DNA of 64,000 bases, from positions 992,001 through 1,056,000 of the forward strand of contig DASRFR010000047.1 in the NCBI GenBank assembly GCA_035651455.1, written 5' to 3'. The notes under the pieces were generated by a model. That model was not told the DNA's origin. It saw nothing but the letters and a program-made list of their open reading frames with translations, and did no database searches. Position 1 is the first letter of the stretch. Each line of letters begins with the position of its first letter. Positions 1 through 9,350 of the stretch are shown here, in pieces. The translations under genes and the position numbers were made by a program. The DNA comes from DASRFR01 sp035651455. Its GTDB lineage: Bacteria; Acidobacteriota; Terriglobia; Terriglobales; Acidobacteriaceae.

Positions 1-1385
1 TTTTCGCAGTAGAGCATAGGAATAGGGGTGCCCCAGTAGCGCTGGCGCGAGATGCCCCAATCCTTTAAACGGTAGTTCACGGTGGCTTTGCCAAAGCCTT
101 GCTGCTCAGCGAAGTGCGTCATTTTATGGACAGCTTGCTGGCAAGCGACGCCGCTGAACGAGCCGGAGTTGATGACGAGACCGTTCATAGTCGTAAATGG
201 CAGTGGCGGCTCGGTGATGGTTTCGTCGGGATCGGAGTTCACGGGAACGATCACCAACTTAATCGGCAGCTTGTATTTGGTCGCAAATTCGAAGTCGCGC
301 TCGTCGTGCGCGGGCACCGACATGATTGCGCCCGTGCCGTAATCCATGAGGATGTAATTCGCCACCCAGATGGGGAGCTTCTCGCCATTGAACGGATTCG
401 TGGCAAAACGTCCGGTATCAACCCCATGCTTATCGATCGCGCCAAGGTCACCGGCTTCCCTCGCCTTGCGCTGCTCAGCGATCAACTGATCGACCTTAGC
501 GCGCAAGTCGGGGTCGAGGCGCGTCATATCACTGATGATCGGATGCTCGGGCGCGAACTGAATTGAAGTAGCGCCATAGATGGTGTCAATGCGGGTCGTG
601 AACACGGAAATTTTGGCGCCAGCCGGACCCGCTGGGCCGCGCAATTCGAAGTCGACGATCGCGCCTTCGCTGCGGCCGATCCAGTTGCGCTGCATGACGC
701 GAACTTTTTCCGGCCAGCCCTCAAGCTTGTCGAGATCGCGAAGCAATTCGTCCGCGTACTGGGTGATTCGCAGGAACCACTGCTCGAGCTCGCGTTGCTC
801 GACGATGGTGTCTTCGTGGCGCCAGCATCGACCGGCCACTACCTGCTCATTCGCAAGGACCGTGCAACACTTCGGGCACCAGTTCACCTTGCTCTTCTTG
901 CGGTATGCCATGCCGCGCTCGTACATCTTGAGAAAGAACCATTGGTTCCAGCGGTAATATTCGGGAAGACAGGTGGTAACTTCGCGGGACCAGTCATAGC
1001 CAAAACCAAGCCGCTTCATCTGTGCCTTCATATTGGCGATGTTGCGCATCGTCCACTCGCGAGGAGGCGTGTTGTTGGCTATAGCCGCATTTTCAGCGGG
1101 CAGACCGAAAGAATCCCACCCCATGGGATGCAGGACGTTGTAGCCGTTCATCCACATGTAACGGGCAAGAGTGTCGCCAATCGAGTAGTTGCGCACATGG
1201 CCGATGTGCAGGACCCCGGAGGGATACGGCAGCATTTCAAGCACGTAATACTTGGGCGCGCTGGAAGTAGGCTCTGCACGGTAAAGCGAGTCGTCGGCTT
1301 GCCAGCGATCGAACCACTTCTTTTCGATGGCCTGCGGATCGTAACGTTCTTCGCGAATTGCGGGTGTTTTTTCGGCTTCAGCCAT
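1..1385 (-). CDS. leuS: Leucyl-tRNA synthetase, N-terminal part (3' end outside window)
   Basis: Class I aminoacyl-tRNA synthetase that charges tRNA-Leu in the cytoplasm. The reading frame starts at the ATG complementary to 1383-1385 and stays open to base 1, giving 461 residues of a protein that is usually about 820-870 residues. The HIGH signature of the Rossmann fold is at residues 60-63, within PYPSGVLHIGHVRN. The threonine-rich TTRIDTIYGAT motif of the CP1 editing domain follows near residue 250. The visible part ends shortly after the family segment RQRYWGTPIP. The KMSKS loop and the anticodon-binding domain lie outside the window. It is divergent from the acetyltransferase gene at 1536. 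Identification is firm. Confidence 0.97.
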   Translation of the reverse strand, partial: MAEAEKTPAIREERYDPQAIEKKWFDRWQADDSLYRAEPTSSAPKYYVLEMLPYPSGVLHIGHVRNYSIGDTLARYMWMNGYNVLHPMGWDSFGLPAENAAIANNTPPREWTMRNIANMKAQMKRLGFGYDWSREVTTCLPEYYRWNQWFFLKMYERGMAYRKKSKVNWCPKCCTVLANEQVVAGRCWRHEDTIVEQRELEQWFLRITQYADELLRDLDKLEGWPEKVRVMQRNWIGRSEGAIVDFELRGPAGPAGAKISVFTTRIDTIYGATSIQFAPEHPIISDMTRLDPDLRAKVDQLIAEQRKAREAGDLGAIDKHGVDTGRFATNPFNGEKLPIWVANYILMDYGTGAIMSVPAHDERDFEFATKYKLPIKLVIVPVNSDPDETITEPPLPFTTMNGLVINSGSFSGVACQQAVHKMTHFAEQQGFGKATVNYRLKDWGISRQRYWGTPIPMLYCE

Positions 1386-1535
1386 AGGCGACAACGTGCT
1401 CAGGATAAACTTGCATTTTACAACGTAGGGTCCAGAAAAGCTTGACGCGGCGGGTGTGAGTGGCGAAGTCCATCACCAGCGAGTCCGACGCATGAGAAGC
1501 TTGAGACCGTATCCTAAACGTTGGGCCGGATGCAC

Positions 1536-2078
1536 ATGAAAATACGCAAGGCGCAGAGCGAAGACATCCCGGTGTTGCGGGAACTAATTCACGCTTCCGT
1601 CCGTGGCCTGCAGGCGGACGATTACACAGCTACGCAACTCGAGAGCGCACTGAGAAGTGTCTACGGAGTGGATAGCCAGCTGATCGAGGATGGCACGTAT
1701 TTCGTGGTGGAACCGGATAGGGGAAGCGAACCCTCGCAGATCGTGGGCTGCGGCGGCTGGAGCAAGAGGAGGACACTCTATGGCGGGGATCACTGGACCG
1801 GACGGCAGGATGCGCTGCTCGACCCGACGCGGGATGCGGCGAAAATTCGCGCCTTCTTCGTCCACCCGGAATGGGCAAGGCATGGGATCGGAACTATGAT
1901 TCTGGAGGCTTGCGAGGAGGCTGCCAAGGCTGCCGGGTTCACACGGCTGGAGATGGGTGCAACCCTGACCGGCGTTCCGTTCTACAGTGCAAAGGGATAC
2001 GAGAAGCTAGAAAATCTTGAAGTTCCGCTGGCGGACGGACAGGCGCTGCCCATCGTGAGAATGGCAAAGAAAGTTTAG
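1536..2078 (+). CDS. GNAT family N-acetyltransferase
   Basis: A single-domain GNAT protein of about 180 residues that should transfer an acetyl group from acetyl-CoA to an unknown amine or small molecule. The acetyl-CoA-binding motif A is visible as V-H-P-E-W-A-R-H-G-I-G-T, followed by a helix and the typical C-terminal segment GVPFYSAKGYE. Possible starts are TTG 1521, ATG 1530 and ATG 1536. I prefer 1536 (MKIRKAQ) because the GNAT fold begins there directly. No catalytic partner or pathway is indicated by its neighbours, so the substrate cannot be named. It is monocistronic, between divergent leuS and the downstream tig gene. Confidence 0.85.
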   Translation: MKIRKAQSEDIPVLRELIHASVRGLQADDYTATQLESALRSVYGVDSQLIEDGTYFVVEPDRGSEPSQIVGCGGWSKRRTLYGGDHWTGRQDALLDPTRDAAKIRAFFVHPEWARHGIGTMILEACEEAAKAAGFTRLEMGATLTGVPFYSAKGYEKLENLEVPLADGQALPIVRMAKKV

Positions 2079-2120
2079 CTAGCCCGCAAGCGCCGAGACT
2101 GCATCTCCCAAGCCCCTCGT

Positions 2121-2149
2121 TTGACGGTGGTGGGGCTAGTCTTTACACT
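2121..2149 (+). promoter_or_regulatory. Possible sigma-70 promoter upstream of tig
   Basis: TTGACG at 2121-2126 and TACACT at 2144-2149 are separated by 17 bases, about 70 bases before the tig start. The -35 box overlaps a weak stem (AGCCCC at 2111-2116 with GGGGCT at 2132-2137) that may end transcription from the acetyltransferase gene. The -10 box matches only four of six consensus bases, so this is a candidate only. Confidence 0.3.
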
Positions 2150-2217
2150 CAGACTACGCCGAGCTGATCGTATCCTGCGGCCGTCGGGCAGCAGCGCTAC
2201 GTTAAAATAGAGGAATC

Positions 2218-3483
2218 GTGAGCCCCACTGAAACCAAGGATGTGAAGCGCGAGATCGAAGTTGAAGTACCCGCCCAGGAAGTCATTAAAGAGACGGATCT
2301 GCTGATCCAGCGATATCAGAAGGCCGCACGCCTGCCGGGATTCCGGAAAGGGCACGTGCCGGCGTCGATTATCCGCCAGCGCTTCGGCGAAGAGATCAAA
2401 AGCGACGTCGTCGAGGCCCTTGTGCCGCGATACTTCCGCCAGGAAACGGAGAAACTTGGACTGGTGCCGGTATCACAACCGCGCGTGACAGACTTGCACA
2501 TCCACGACGGGGAACCGCTGCGCTTCAAGGCAAGTTTTGAAGTCCTGCCGGACATTGAAGTGCAGGGTTACAAGGAGTTGCGCGCCGACAAGCATGAGAT
2601 CACGGTTACTGACCAGGAGGTGGAAGACGCGCTGAAGAACATCCAGGAGCAGCATGCGACGTTCACCACCGTCGAAGGCCGTCCGCTGGCCGACAAGGAC
2701 TTCGCGCAGGTTTCATTGGATGGAAAGCCCAAGGAGGGCGAAGGCCAACCGGTGCACATGGATGAGATCCTGGTGGAAGTCGGCGGACAGAACACGATGC
2801 CGGAGTTCACTGAGAATCTTCGCGGCGCATCGGCGGGAGACGAGCGCACTTTCGACGTTCGCTACCCTGAAGACTTCTCCGACAAGCGACTGGCGGGTAA
2901 AACCTTTACTTATACGGTGAAGGTTGGATCGGTGAAGCAGAAGAATCTTCCGGAGTTGAGTGACGCGTTCGCGAAGGAACTTGGGGAATTCGCCACGCTG
3001 GAGGAAGTGAGAACGAGAATCCGCGAGGGGATGGAAGCTGAGAAGAAACACGAGTCTGAACACGCCGCCAAGGACAAACTGATCGACGAGTTGGTGAAAC
3101 GCAATGAATTCGAAGTCCCCGAATCGTTGGTAGAGCGACAGATTGACACCAGGCTGGAGCGAGGACTGCGGGCGTTGGCCGCGCAGGGCATGAAGCCGGA
3201 GGACATGAAGAAGATGGACCTGCCGCGGTTGCGCGCCGGTCAACGGGAGCAGGCATTACAGGAGGTCAAGTCGTCTCTGTTGCTGAACCGCATCGCGGAT
3301 GAAGAAAAGATCGAGGTCACAGACGAGGAGATCGATCGCGAGATAGAATCATTGGCAAAGCAGTCAAAACAAACGGTGGAAGCGATTCGGGCTCGTTTGA
3401 CACGCGATGGAGCGCTGGATAGAATCCGGTCTAGAATCCGCAACGAGAAGACCCTCGATTTTCTATATCACCAGTCCGCATAA
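2218..3483 (+). CDS. tig: Trigger factor
   Basis: Ribosome-associated chaperone and peptidyl-prolyl isomerase that meets nascent chains at the exit tunnel. At 421 residues it is close to the usual 430. The N-terminal ribosome-binding domain contains the signature GFRKGHVP at about residues 41-48 (family GFRxGxxP). A PPIase-like middle domain (about 150-245) and the long helical C-terminal cradle (about 250-420) follow. The GTG start at 2218 is preceded by AGAGG a few bases upstream. It heads the conserved order tig-clpP-clpX-lon, which links nascent-chain folding with ATP-dependent proteolysis. Confidence 0.96.
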   Translation: MSPTETKDVKREIEVEVPAQEVIKETDLLIQRYQKAARLPGFRKGHVPASIIRQRFGEEIKSDVVEALVPRYFRQETEKLGLVPVSQPRVTDLHIHDGEPLRFKASFEVLPDIEVQGYKELRADKHEITVTDQEVEDALKNIQEQHATFTTVEGRPLADKDFAQVSLDGKPKEGEGQPVHMDEILVEVGGQNTMPEFTENLRGASAGDERTFDVRYPEDFSDKRLAGKTFTYTVKVGSVKQKNLPELSDAFAKELGEFATLEEVRTRIREGMEAEKKHESEHAAKDKLIDELVKRNEFEVPESLVERQIDTRLERGLRALAAQGMKPEDMKKMDLPRLRAGQREQALQEVKSSLLLNRIADEEKIEVTDEEIDREIESLAKQSKQTVEAIRARLTRDGALDRIRSRIRNEKTLDFLYHQSA

Positions 3484-3552
3484 CAGCGGGCCACTTTCGA
3501 TCCTCCCCCGAAAGAGTCAGCGATTGTCGGGGCAGGAGTGTGGGAGTTGAAC

Positions 3553-4155
3553 GTGAACGATCCAAAAATGATGCTGGTACCCATGGTCATCGAACAGACC
3601 GGACGGGGAGAGCGGGCCTACGACATTTACTCCCGCCTGCTGCGCGACAACATCATCTTCATTGGCACGCCGATCGACGACAATATTGCCAATCTTGTCA
3701 TCGCCCAAATGCTCTTCTTGGCGCAGGAAGATCCGGAGAAAGATATTCAGCTCTACATCAACTCGCCCGGCGGCTCGATTACCGCGGGCATGGCAATCTA
3801 CGACACCATGCAGTACGTGAAGAACGATGTCACGACGATCTGTATCGGGCAGGCGGCGAGCATGGCGGCCTTACTGCTGTCAGCGGGAGAAAACAAGAAG
3901 CGGCTGGCGCTGCCGAACTCGCGCATCCTGATTCACCAGCCCTCCATGGGAGGCTTGTCGGGACAGGCCACCGACATCGATATTCACGCCCGCGAAATCC
4001 TGCGCATGAGAGAGATTACCAACCAGTTACTCGCGAAACATTCCGGCCAGAAACTGGACAAGGTAGAAAAAGACGTGGAGCGCGATTTCATCATGAACGC
4101 GCAGCAGGCTAAGGAATACGGAATCATAGACGATATCATCTACAAGACGAGATAA
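3553..4155 (+). CDS. clpP: ATP-dependent Clp protease proteolytic subunit
   Basis: Serine peptidase that forms the tetradecameric ClpP barrel and degrades substrates unfolded by ClpX. The catalytic serine lies in GQAASMAALLL, the histidine in IHQPS and the aspartate in the ERDFIMNA segment. The N-terminal family block LVPMVIEQTGRGERAYDIYS is present. The frame is open from GTG 3538, but AGGAG overlaps that codon. GTG 3553 has GGGAG seven bases upstream and gives the family-length N-terminus MNDPKMMLVPMV, so I place the start there (200 residues). It sits 54-70 bases after tig and upstream of clpX. Confidence 0.95.
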   Translation: MNDPKMMLVPMVIEQTGRGERAYDIYSRLLRDNIIFIGTPIDDNIANLVIAQMLFLAQEDPEKDIQLYINSPGGSITAGMAIYDTMQYVKNDVTTICIGQAASMAALLLSAGENKKRLALPNSRILIHQPSMGGLSGQATDIDIHAREILRMREITNQLLAKHSGQKLDKVEKDVERDFIMNAQQAKEYGIIDDIIYKTR

Positions 4156-4255
4156 GAGGTATGATCGGCGTTCGCCGGTCAGGTGCTGAATTCTCGGCGA
4201 TGGGCGGCTCAGTTTTCCAGGCGCGAGGGTGCGGAAACACTGGGCTGGGAGAGAA

Positions 4256-4261
4256 AAGGAG
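4256..4261 (+). promoter_or_regulatory. Ribosome binding site deciding the clpX start
   Basis: AAGGAG lies eight bases before GTG 4270. The frame is open from 4183, but the upstream 29 codons encode nothing ClpX-like and have no such site, so translation most likely starts at 4270. Confidence 0.75.
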
Positions 4262-4269
4262 TAAGCCGA

Positions 4270-5553
4270 GTGAAAAACAGATCGGGATCGGAAGAAATTC
4301 TGCGATGTTCGTTCTGCCACAAGTCGCAGGACGCGGTAGCCAAGCTGATTTCATCTCCCAGCGACTATCCGCGGGCCTATATCTGCGATGAGTGCGTAGC
4401 GGTATGCAATTCGATCCTGGAAGATGACCGGACTGCGACTCCGCCTTCCACTTCGCCCAACCAGCTTCCCAAACCCCAAGAGGTAAAGACGTTTCTCGAC
4501 GAGTATGTGATCGGACAGGAACAGACCAAGAAGAAGCTGGCGGTAGCGGTCTACAACCACTACAAGCGGATCTACATGAACCGTCAGCGGACCAGCGACG
4601 GCATTGAACTGACGAAGTCGAACATCATGCTGATCGGTCCGACCGGCACGGGCAAGACTTTGCTGGCGCAAACCCTGGCGCGAATGCTGGATGTTCCCTT
4701 TGCCATCGTGGACGCGACCACGCTTACCGAAGCCGGGTATGTTGGCGAGGACGTCGAGAACATCATTCTCAAGCTGCTGCAGGCCGCCGAGGGGGATGTG
4801 GGGCGCGCGCAGACGGGCATCATCTATATCGACGAGGTCGACAAGATTGGCCGCAAGGATGAAAACCCATCCATTACCCGGGACGTGTCGGGTGAGGGCG
4901 TGCAGCAGGCGCTGCTGAAAATTCTGGAAGGCACCATTGCCAACGTTCCACCGCAGGGCGGGCGCAAGCACCCGCACCAGGAATTCACCCCGGTGGACAC
5001 GACGAACATCCTCTTCATCTGCGGCGGAGCTTTTGTAGGCCTGGATAAAATTGTAGGACGCAGAGTGGGCAAGAAATCTCTGGGCTTTCGTCCAGGCGAG
5101 GACGGCGATAAGGAAGACGCGACCGCGCCCACCAACAGCAAGAAAAATTTTGAGCTCCTCAGTGACATCCAACCCGAGGATCTGATCAAGTTTGGTCTGA
5201 TTCCAGAGTTCGTGGGACGCTTGCCGGTCGTCGGCGTATTGCAGGATTTGGACGAGTCAGCGCTGATCGAAATTCTTACCCGTCCCAAGAACGCCATCAT
5301 CAAGCAGTACCAGAGATTGTTCGAGTTCGAGAATGTCCGGCTGAAGTTCAGCGACGACGCTCTCCGCGCAGTCGCGCGCCAGGCCATGGCACGCAAGGTT
5401 GGCGCCCGGGGTCTTCGCATGATCTTGGAAGAACTAATGTTGGATCTGATGTACCACTTGCCTAGTCAAAAGCGCGTCAAAGAGTTTGAAGTCACGCGCG
5501 AGATGGTGGAAAAGCGGGACGTCTCGCTTGCCATGATGGAAAAAGCAGGCTAG
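4270..5553 (+). CDS. clpX: ATP-dependent Clp protease ATPase subunit ClpX
   Basis: AAA+ unfoldase that recognises tagged substrates and feeds them into ClpP. The N-terminal zinc-binding domain shows the four cysteines C-S-F-C ... C-D-E-C-x-x-x-C. The Walker A motif is GPTGTGKT and the Walker B motif is IIYIDEVDKI. Sensor and pore segments and the C-terminal small domain (ARGLRMILEELMLD) follow. At 427 residues it has normal length. The start is GTG 4270, fixed by an AAGGAG site. It is adjacent to its partner clpP and followed by lon. Confidence 0.96.
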   Translation: MKNRSGSEEILRCSFCHKSQDAVAKLISSPSDYPRAYICDECVAVCNSILEDDRTATPPSTSPNQLPKPQEVKTFLDEYVIGQEQTKKKLAVAVYNHYKRIYMNRQRTSDGIELTKSNIMLIGPTGTGKTLLAQTLARMLDVPFAIVDATTLTEAGYVGEDVENIILKLLQAAEGDVGRAQTGIIYIDEVDKIGRKDENPSITRDVSGEGVQQALLKILEGTIANVPPQGGRKHPHQEFTPVDTTNILFICGGAFVGLDKIVGRRVGKKSLGFRPGEDGDKEDATAPTNSKKNFELLSDIQPEDLIKFGLIPEFVGRLPVVGVLQDLDESALIEILTRPKNAIIKQYQRLFEFENVRLKFSDDALRAVARQAMARKVGARGLRMILEELMLDLMYHLPSQKRVKEFEVTREMVEKRDVSLAMMEKAG

Positions 5554-5707
5554 TTACGAAGGAGTACGAATCCCAACCGCCTCGGGATTATAATCAGAGC
5601 AGCAGTAGCGGCCCTTTAGGGGTGCCCGTGGCCGAAACCCGGTTATTGACGGGATTGAAGCCGTGGCTGTGCAAAGGTTCCGCGAGGCCTGTCCATCTGG
5701 AGAATCA

Positions 5708-8119
5708 GTGAGCCAATCCAAGGAAAAATTCGAAACCAGGAAGTTGCCCATGATGCCCATCCGGGACGTGGTCATCTTCCCGTATATGATGACGCCGTTC
5801 GTGGTAGGCCGCGAATCGAGCGTGCGCGCGCTGGAAGAGGCGCTCACCGCCGACAAAAAGATATTTCTCGCGACCCAGCACGACGCCTCGATCGACGAAC
5901 CCAAGCCCAACGAAATCTACCAGGTGGGCACGGTCGTCAACATCGTGCAGAGTCTGAAGCTCCCTGACGGCAACATCAAGGTCCTGGTCGAAGGTATCGA
6001 GCGCGGCAAGGTTCTCCAGATCAGCGACACCGATGGTTACATGCAGGTAACTGTCCGGGTGGCGCGGTACTCGGCCGAAGTGAATCCGCAAGTGGAAGCG
6101 GGCATGCAGAGGGTCACCTCCCTTTTTGAGCAGTACGTCAAGCTTTGCCAATCACTGAACTACGAAACCATGATTGCCGCGGTGCGCATGGAAGACCCGG
6201 CGCGCCTGACGGACACGATCGCGGCCAACCTGCAACTTTCAATCGAAGAGAAGCAGGAATTGCTGGAGATCTTCGATCCCGCGGAGCGATTGAGCCGTAT
6301 CGGTGACGTGCTGGATATTGAGATTGAAAAGCTCAACATGGATCGCACCATCCAGTCGCGCGTCAAGCGGCAAATGGAACGAGCGCAGAAAGAGTACTAC
6401 CTCAACGAAAAGATCAAGGCGATCCAGAAGGAACTCGGCCGCGGCGAGAAGAGCGAATTCGATGAACTGAAAAAGAAGATCGAAGCTGCCGGAATGCCCA
6501 AAGACGTCCGCGACAAAGCCATGCAGGAATTGAAAAAGCTCGAGGCCATGCCGCCGATGTCGGCGGAGTCGACGGTCTCGCGCAACTACCTGGATTGGCT
6601 GCTGGCCGTGCCCTGGAAGAAGCGGTCCAAGGAAATCCGGAATATCAGCCGCGCGGAGAAAGTGCTCAACGAAGATCATTACGGACTGGAGAAAATCAAA
6701 GAGCGCATTCTGGAATTCCTGGCTGTGCGTCAGTTAGTGAAGAATCCCAAGGGATCGATCCTGTGCTTCGTGGGGCCTCCTGGAGTGGGCAAGACTTCGC
6801 TGGGCATGTCGATTGCAAAGGCTACTGGACGCAAGTTCGTGCGCATGTCTTTGGGTGGAGTCCGAGACGAAGCCGAGATTCGTGGCCACCGGCGTACCTA
6901 TATTGGGGCCTTGCCCGGCCAAATTATCCAGATGATGAAGAAGGCGGGTACCAAGAACCCGGTTTTCATGCTGGACGAAGTGGACAAGATGTCCATGGAT
7001 TTCCGCGGCGATCCGTCAGCCGCTCTGCTCGAAGTGCTCGATCCCGAACAGAATTTCATGTTCGTCGATCACTACCTGGATGTTGAATACGATCTTTCAC
7101 AGGTCTTTTTCATCGCGACCGCTAATGTGATGCACACCATTCCTCCCGCCCTGCAGGACCGCATGGAAGTGCTGCGCCTGCACGGGTATACCGAGCAGGA
7201 AAAGGTGGAAATTGCGAAGCAGTTCCTGGTCAAGAAGCAGATGATCGATGCCGGCCTGACGGACAAGAATTTGAAGTTCACGGAAGGCGCGATCACCAGC
7301 CTGATCCGCTCCTATACGCGGGAAGCCGGAGTTCGCAACCTGGAGCGTGAGATCGGCAACGTATGCCGGAAAGTGGCGCGCAAGGTCGTCAAAGAAGGCG
7401 AGACCTATAAAGTCGAAGTCAACAGCAGCAACGTTGGCGAGTTCCTAGGCGTCATTAAGTTTCGCGACACGCTGGCCCACGAAAAGAGTGAAGTCGGGCT
7501 GGTTACTGGCCTGGCATGGACCGAGGTCGGTGGGTCGATCCTGAGCACGGAAGCCACCGTAGTAGACGGCAAGGGCAAGCTGATGCTGACTGGCAAGCTG
7601 GGCGACGTTATGCAGGAGTCGGCGCAAGCTGCCATGTCGTACATCCGTTCGCGAGCGCTGCGCCTGGGTTTGAACCGTGATTTCTATCGCAATCTCGACA
7701 TCCACGTACACGTGCCCGAGGGCGCGATTCCCAAGGATGGGCCGTCGGCGGGCATTACGATCGCCACGGCCATCGCCAGCGCGTTGAGCAAAATTCCTGT
7801 GCGTCGCGATCTTGCCATGACCGGCGAAATAACCCTGCGCGGGAAGGTTCTACCCATTGGCGGCTTGAAGGAAAAATTGCTGGCCGCTCACCGTGCCGGA
7901 CTTTTCGAAGCCATCCTGCCTAAAGACAATGAAAAAGATCTCGCCGAGGTACCCGAGAACCTGCGCAGCGCCATGAAACTGCACTTCGTCGAAACCATGG
8001 ACCAGGTTCTGTCTGTGGCGCTCGAAGCACCGTTGCCTGAGGTCACGGCGCCAGTCACAGAGCCGCTCCCGGCGATGACTCAGCCCCAGGCAGGTGAAAG
8101 CCCGGCAGCGCACCAGTAA
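5708..8119 (+). CDS. lon: ATP-dependent Lon protease
   Basis: Cytoplasmic hexameric AAA+ protease that removes misfolded and regulatory proteins. The order is the N-terminal LON substrate domain (starting MMPIRDVVIFPYMM), a coiled-coil linker, an AAA+ module with Walker A GPPGVGKTS and Walker B FMLDEVDKM, and the S16 peptidase domain. The catalytic serine is in PKDGPSAG and the lysine in GGLKEKLLAAHRAG. The frame is open from GTG 5663; GTG 5708 has GGAG about six bases upstream and gives 803 residues, the usual bacterial length. A short Pro/Ala-rich tail follows the peptidase domain. Confidence 0.96.
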   Translation: MSQSKEKFETRKLPMMPIRDVVIFPYMMTPFVVGRESSVRALEEALTADKKIFLATQHDASIDEPKPNEIYQVGTVVNIVQSLKLPDGNIKVLVEGIERGKVLQISDTDGYMQVTVRVARYSAEVNPQVEAGMQRVTSLFEQYVKLCQSLNYETMIAAVRMEDPARLTDTIAANLQLSIEEKQELLEIFDPAERLSRIGDVLDIEIEKLNMDRTIQSRVKRQMERAQKEYYLNEKIKAIQKELGRGEKSEFDELKKKIEAAGMPKDVRDKAMQELKKLEAMPPMSAESTVSRNYLDWLLAVPWKKRSKEIRNISRAEKVLNEDHYGLEKIKERILEFLAVRQLVKNPKGSILCFVGPPGVGKTSLGMSIAKATGRKFVRMSLGGVRDEAEIRGHRRTYIGALPGQIIQMMKKAGTKNPVFMLDEVDKMSMDFRGDPSAALLEVLDPEQNFMFVDHYLDVEYDLSQVFFIATANVMHTIPPALQDRMEVLRLHGYTEQEKVEIAKQFLVKKQMIDAGLTDKNLKFTEGAITSLIRSYTREAGVRNLEREIGNVCRKVARKVVKEGETYKVEVNSSNVGEFLGVIKFRDTLAHEKSEVGLVTGLAWTEVGGSILSTEATVVDGKGKLMLTGKLGDVMQESAQAAMSYIRSRALRLGLNRDFYRNLDIHVHVPEGAIPKDGPSAGITIATAIASALSKIPVRRDLAMTGEITLRGKVLPIGGLKEKLLAAHRAGLFEAILPKDNEKDLAEVPENLRSAMKLHFVETMDQVLSVALEAPLPEVTAPVTEPLPAMTQPQAGESPAAHQ

Positions 8120-8371
8120 GCGGCAGTCAGCCAAGCTCAGAATCTCAGGGCATCCGCTTTCAACCAGGTTCGGTTGAGAGCTGAAACTGCGAGCTTCGTC
8201 TATCTCGTCAAACTGTCTTCCAGAGTCGGTCCATTCAGTCCTCATCGTTTCAGTTTTCCTCTTTGTGGCCGGATCGCTGCGGCCTGTCCTGCCGGGATGA
8301 CAGGTCTTGGCCATAGTCTTAGAATCGAGTGGGTGGCCAGCGTGGAACCGGACTCCCCATCCAGTGGTCGA

Positions 8372-8578
8372 ATGAGCATCTTCAAGGGAACGGCGGGATT
8401 AATTGTCGCGGTTGCCGTCGTGGCCCTCCTTTTGATTGCTTTTCCGGCTTACCGCCTTTTCTTTTTTGTAAGCGTCGGAATCGGCGTGATTGTCGCAGCC
8501 ATTCTCTTTCTATGGCACAAGTACCGCCCGCTGAAAGACAAGGATATTGAGAACAAGCGTCCGCTGGGCTTGAGCTGA
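8372..8578 (+). CDS. Small membrane protein with two transmembrane helices, unknown function
   Basis: A 68-residue protein that I do not recognise. After MSIFKGTAG it has one hydrophobic segment at about residues 8-28 (LIVAVAVVALLLIAFPAY) and a second at about 30-49 (FFFVSVGIGVIVAAILFLWH). A charged cytoplasmic-type tail HKYRPLKDKDIENKRPLGLS follows. The ATG at 8372 is the first plausible start; the frame extends upstream to 8174 but that part reads as non-coding. It lies 76 bases before engB in the same direction, so co-transcription is likely. The composition, with hydrophobic pairs and a basic/acidic tail, argues for a real gene. Confidence 0.65.
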   Translation: MSIFKGTAGLIVAVAVVALLLIAFPAYRLFFFVSVGIGVIVAAILFLWHKYRPLKDKDIENKRPLGLS

Positions 8579-8654
8579 ACGCTTTCGATTCTCCGGGCCT
8601 GCAGCCAGCGTCTCGACGATATAAACTGGGAGTGAAGCGCTTCCAGCTTTCCAG

Positions 8655-9296
8655 ATGCGAGTACTCACCCGATTCCTGATGTCCGCGATGGATGCTCAGC
8701 AATTCCCTGCTCCGCAACTGCCGGAAGTGGCTTTCCTGGGACGCTCCAACGTAGGCAAATCCAGTGTCATCAACGCGCTGGTTGGAAAAAAATTGGCAAA
8801 AACCAGTTCCACGCCGGGCCGCACCCGTGCCATCAACTTCTTCGAGGTTCGCATTGCCGGACACCCCAGGCCTGACCTGATCTTTACCGACCTCCCAGGC
8901 TATGGTTATGCCAAGATCTCTCGCGAGATTTCGCAGGAATGGCCTAAGTTCATCGAGCCTTATTTGAAGGAACGGCCATGCTTGAATTTATGCCTTCCGC
9001 TCATCGACGTGAATGTCCCTCCACAAGCGAGCGACCGGCAGTTACTTGATTTCCTGGTCGCAGTAGGACGTCCGTTCCTGATCGTGGCCACAAAGAGCGA
9101 CCGCTTGTCAGGCAGCCAGTTGCAAAAGACGATGCAGACGCTTTCGCAGGAATACCCGGCATCGCACATCCTGCCTTTTTCCGCCAAAACCGGGGCTGGA
9201 CGCGATGAGTTGTGGAGCGCAATCAGAAAGAGCGTCGTCGGCAGCGAAGGCCTGGCCGGCACTTCACAAGAACGCGTACCGAGTTCGGAACCATAA
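8655..9296 (+). CDS. engB: Ribosome biogenesis GTP-binding protein EngB (YsxC/YihA)
   Basis: GTPase of the TrmE-Era-EngA-EngB superfamily needed for assembly of the large ribosomal subunit. The G1 motif GRSNVGKSS is near residues 29-37, the switch I threonine is in STPGRTR, the G3 motif is DLPGYGYA and the G4 motif TKSD is present. The 213 residues fit the family (about 195-220). The family core starts after about residue 22 (LPEVAFLGRSN); ATG 8655 or an internal ATG (8679, 8688) could be the start. It is convergent with the discoidin-domain protein on the minus strand. Confidence 0.95.
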   Translation: MRVLTRFLMSAMDAQQFPAPQLPEVAFLGRSNVGKSSVINALVGKKLAKTSSTPGRTRAINFFEVRIAGHPRPDLIFTDLPGYGYAKISREISQEWPKFIEPYLKERPCLNLCLPLIDVNVPPQASDRQLLDFLVAVGRPFLIVATKSDRLSGSQLQKTMQTLSQEYPASHILPFSAKTGAGRDELWSAIRKSVVGSEGLAGTSQERVPSSEP

Positions 9297-9350
9297 AGCA
9301 GCGGACACGCGATAGCGTCGAGGCTCACGGGTTCCGAAGGAGAACGAGGG

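Noticed and set aside
4351..5172. 273-codon open frame on the minus strand inside clpX
   Set aside because: It is antisense to a certain gene, has no family features and no ribosome binding site; high GC content produces such frames.
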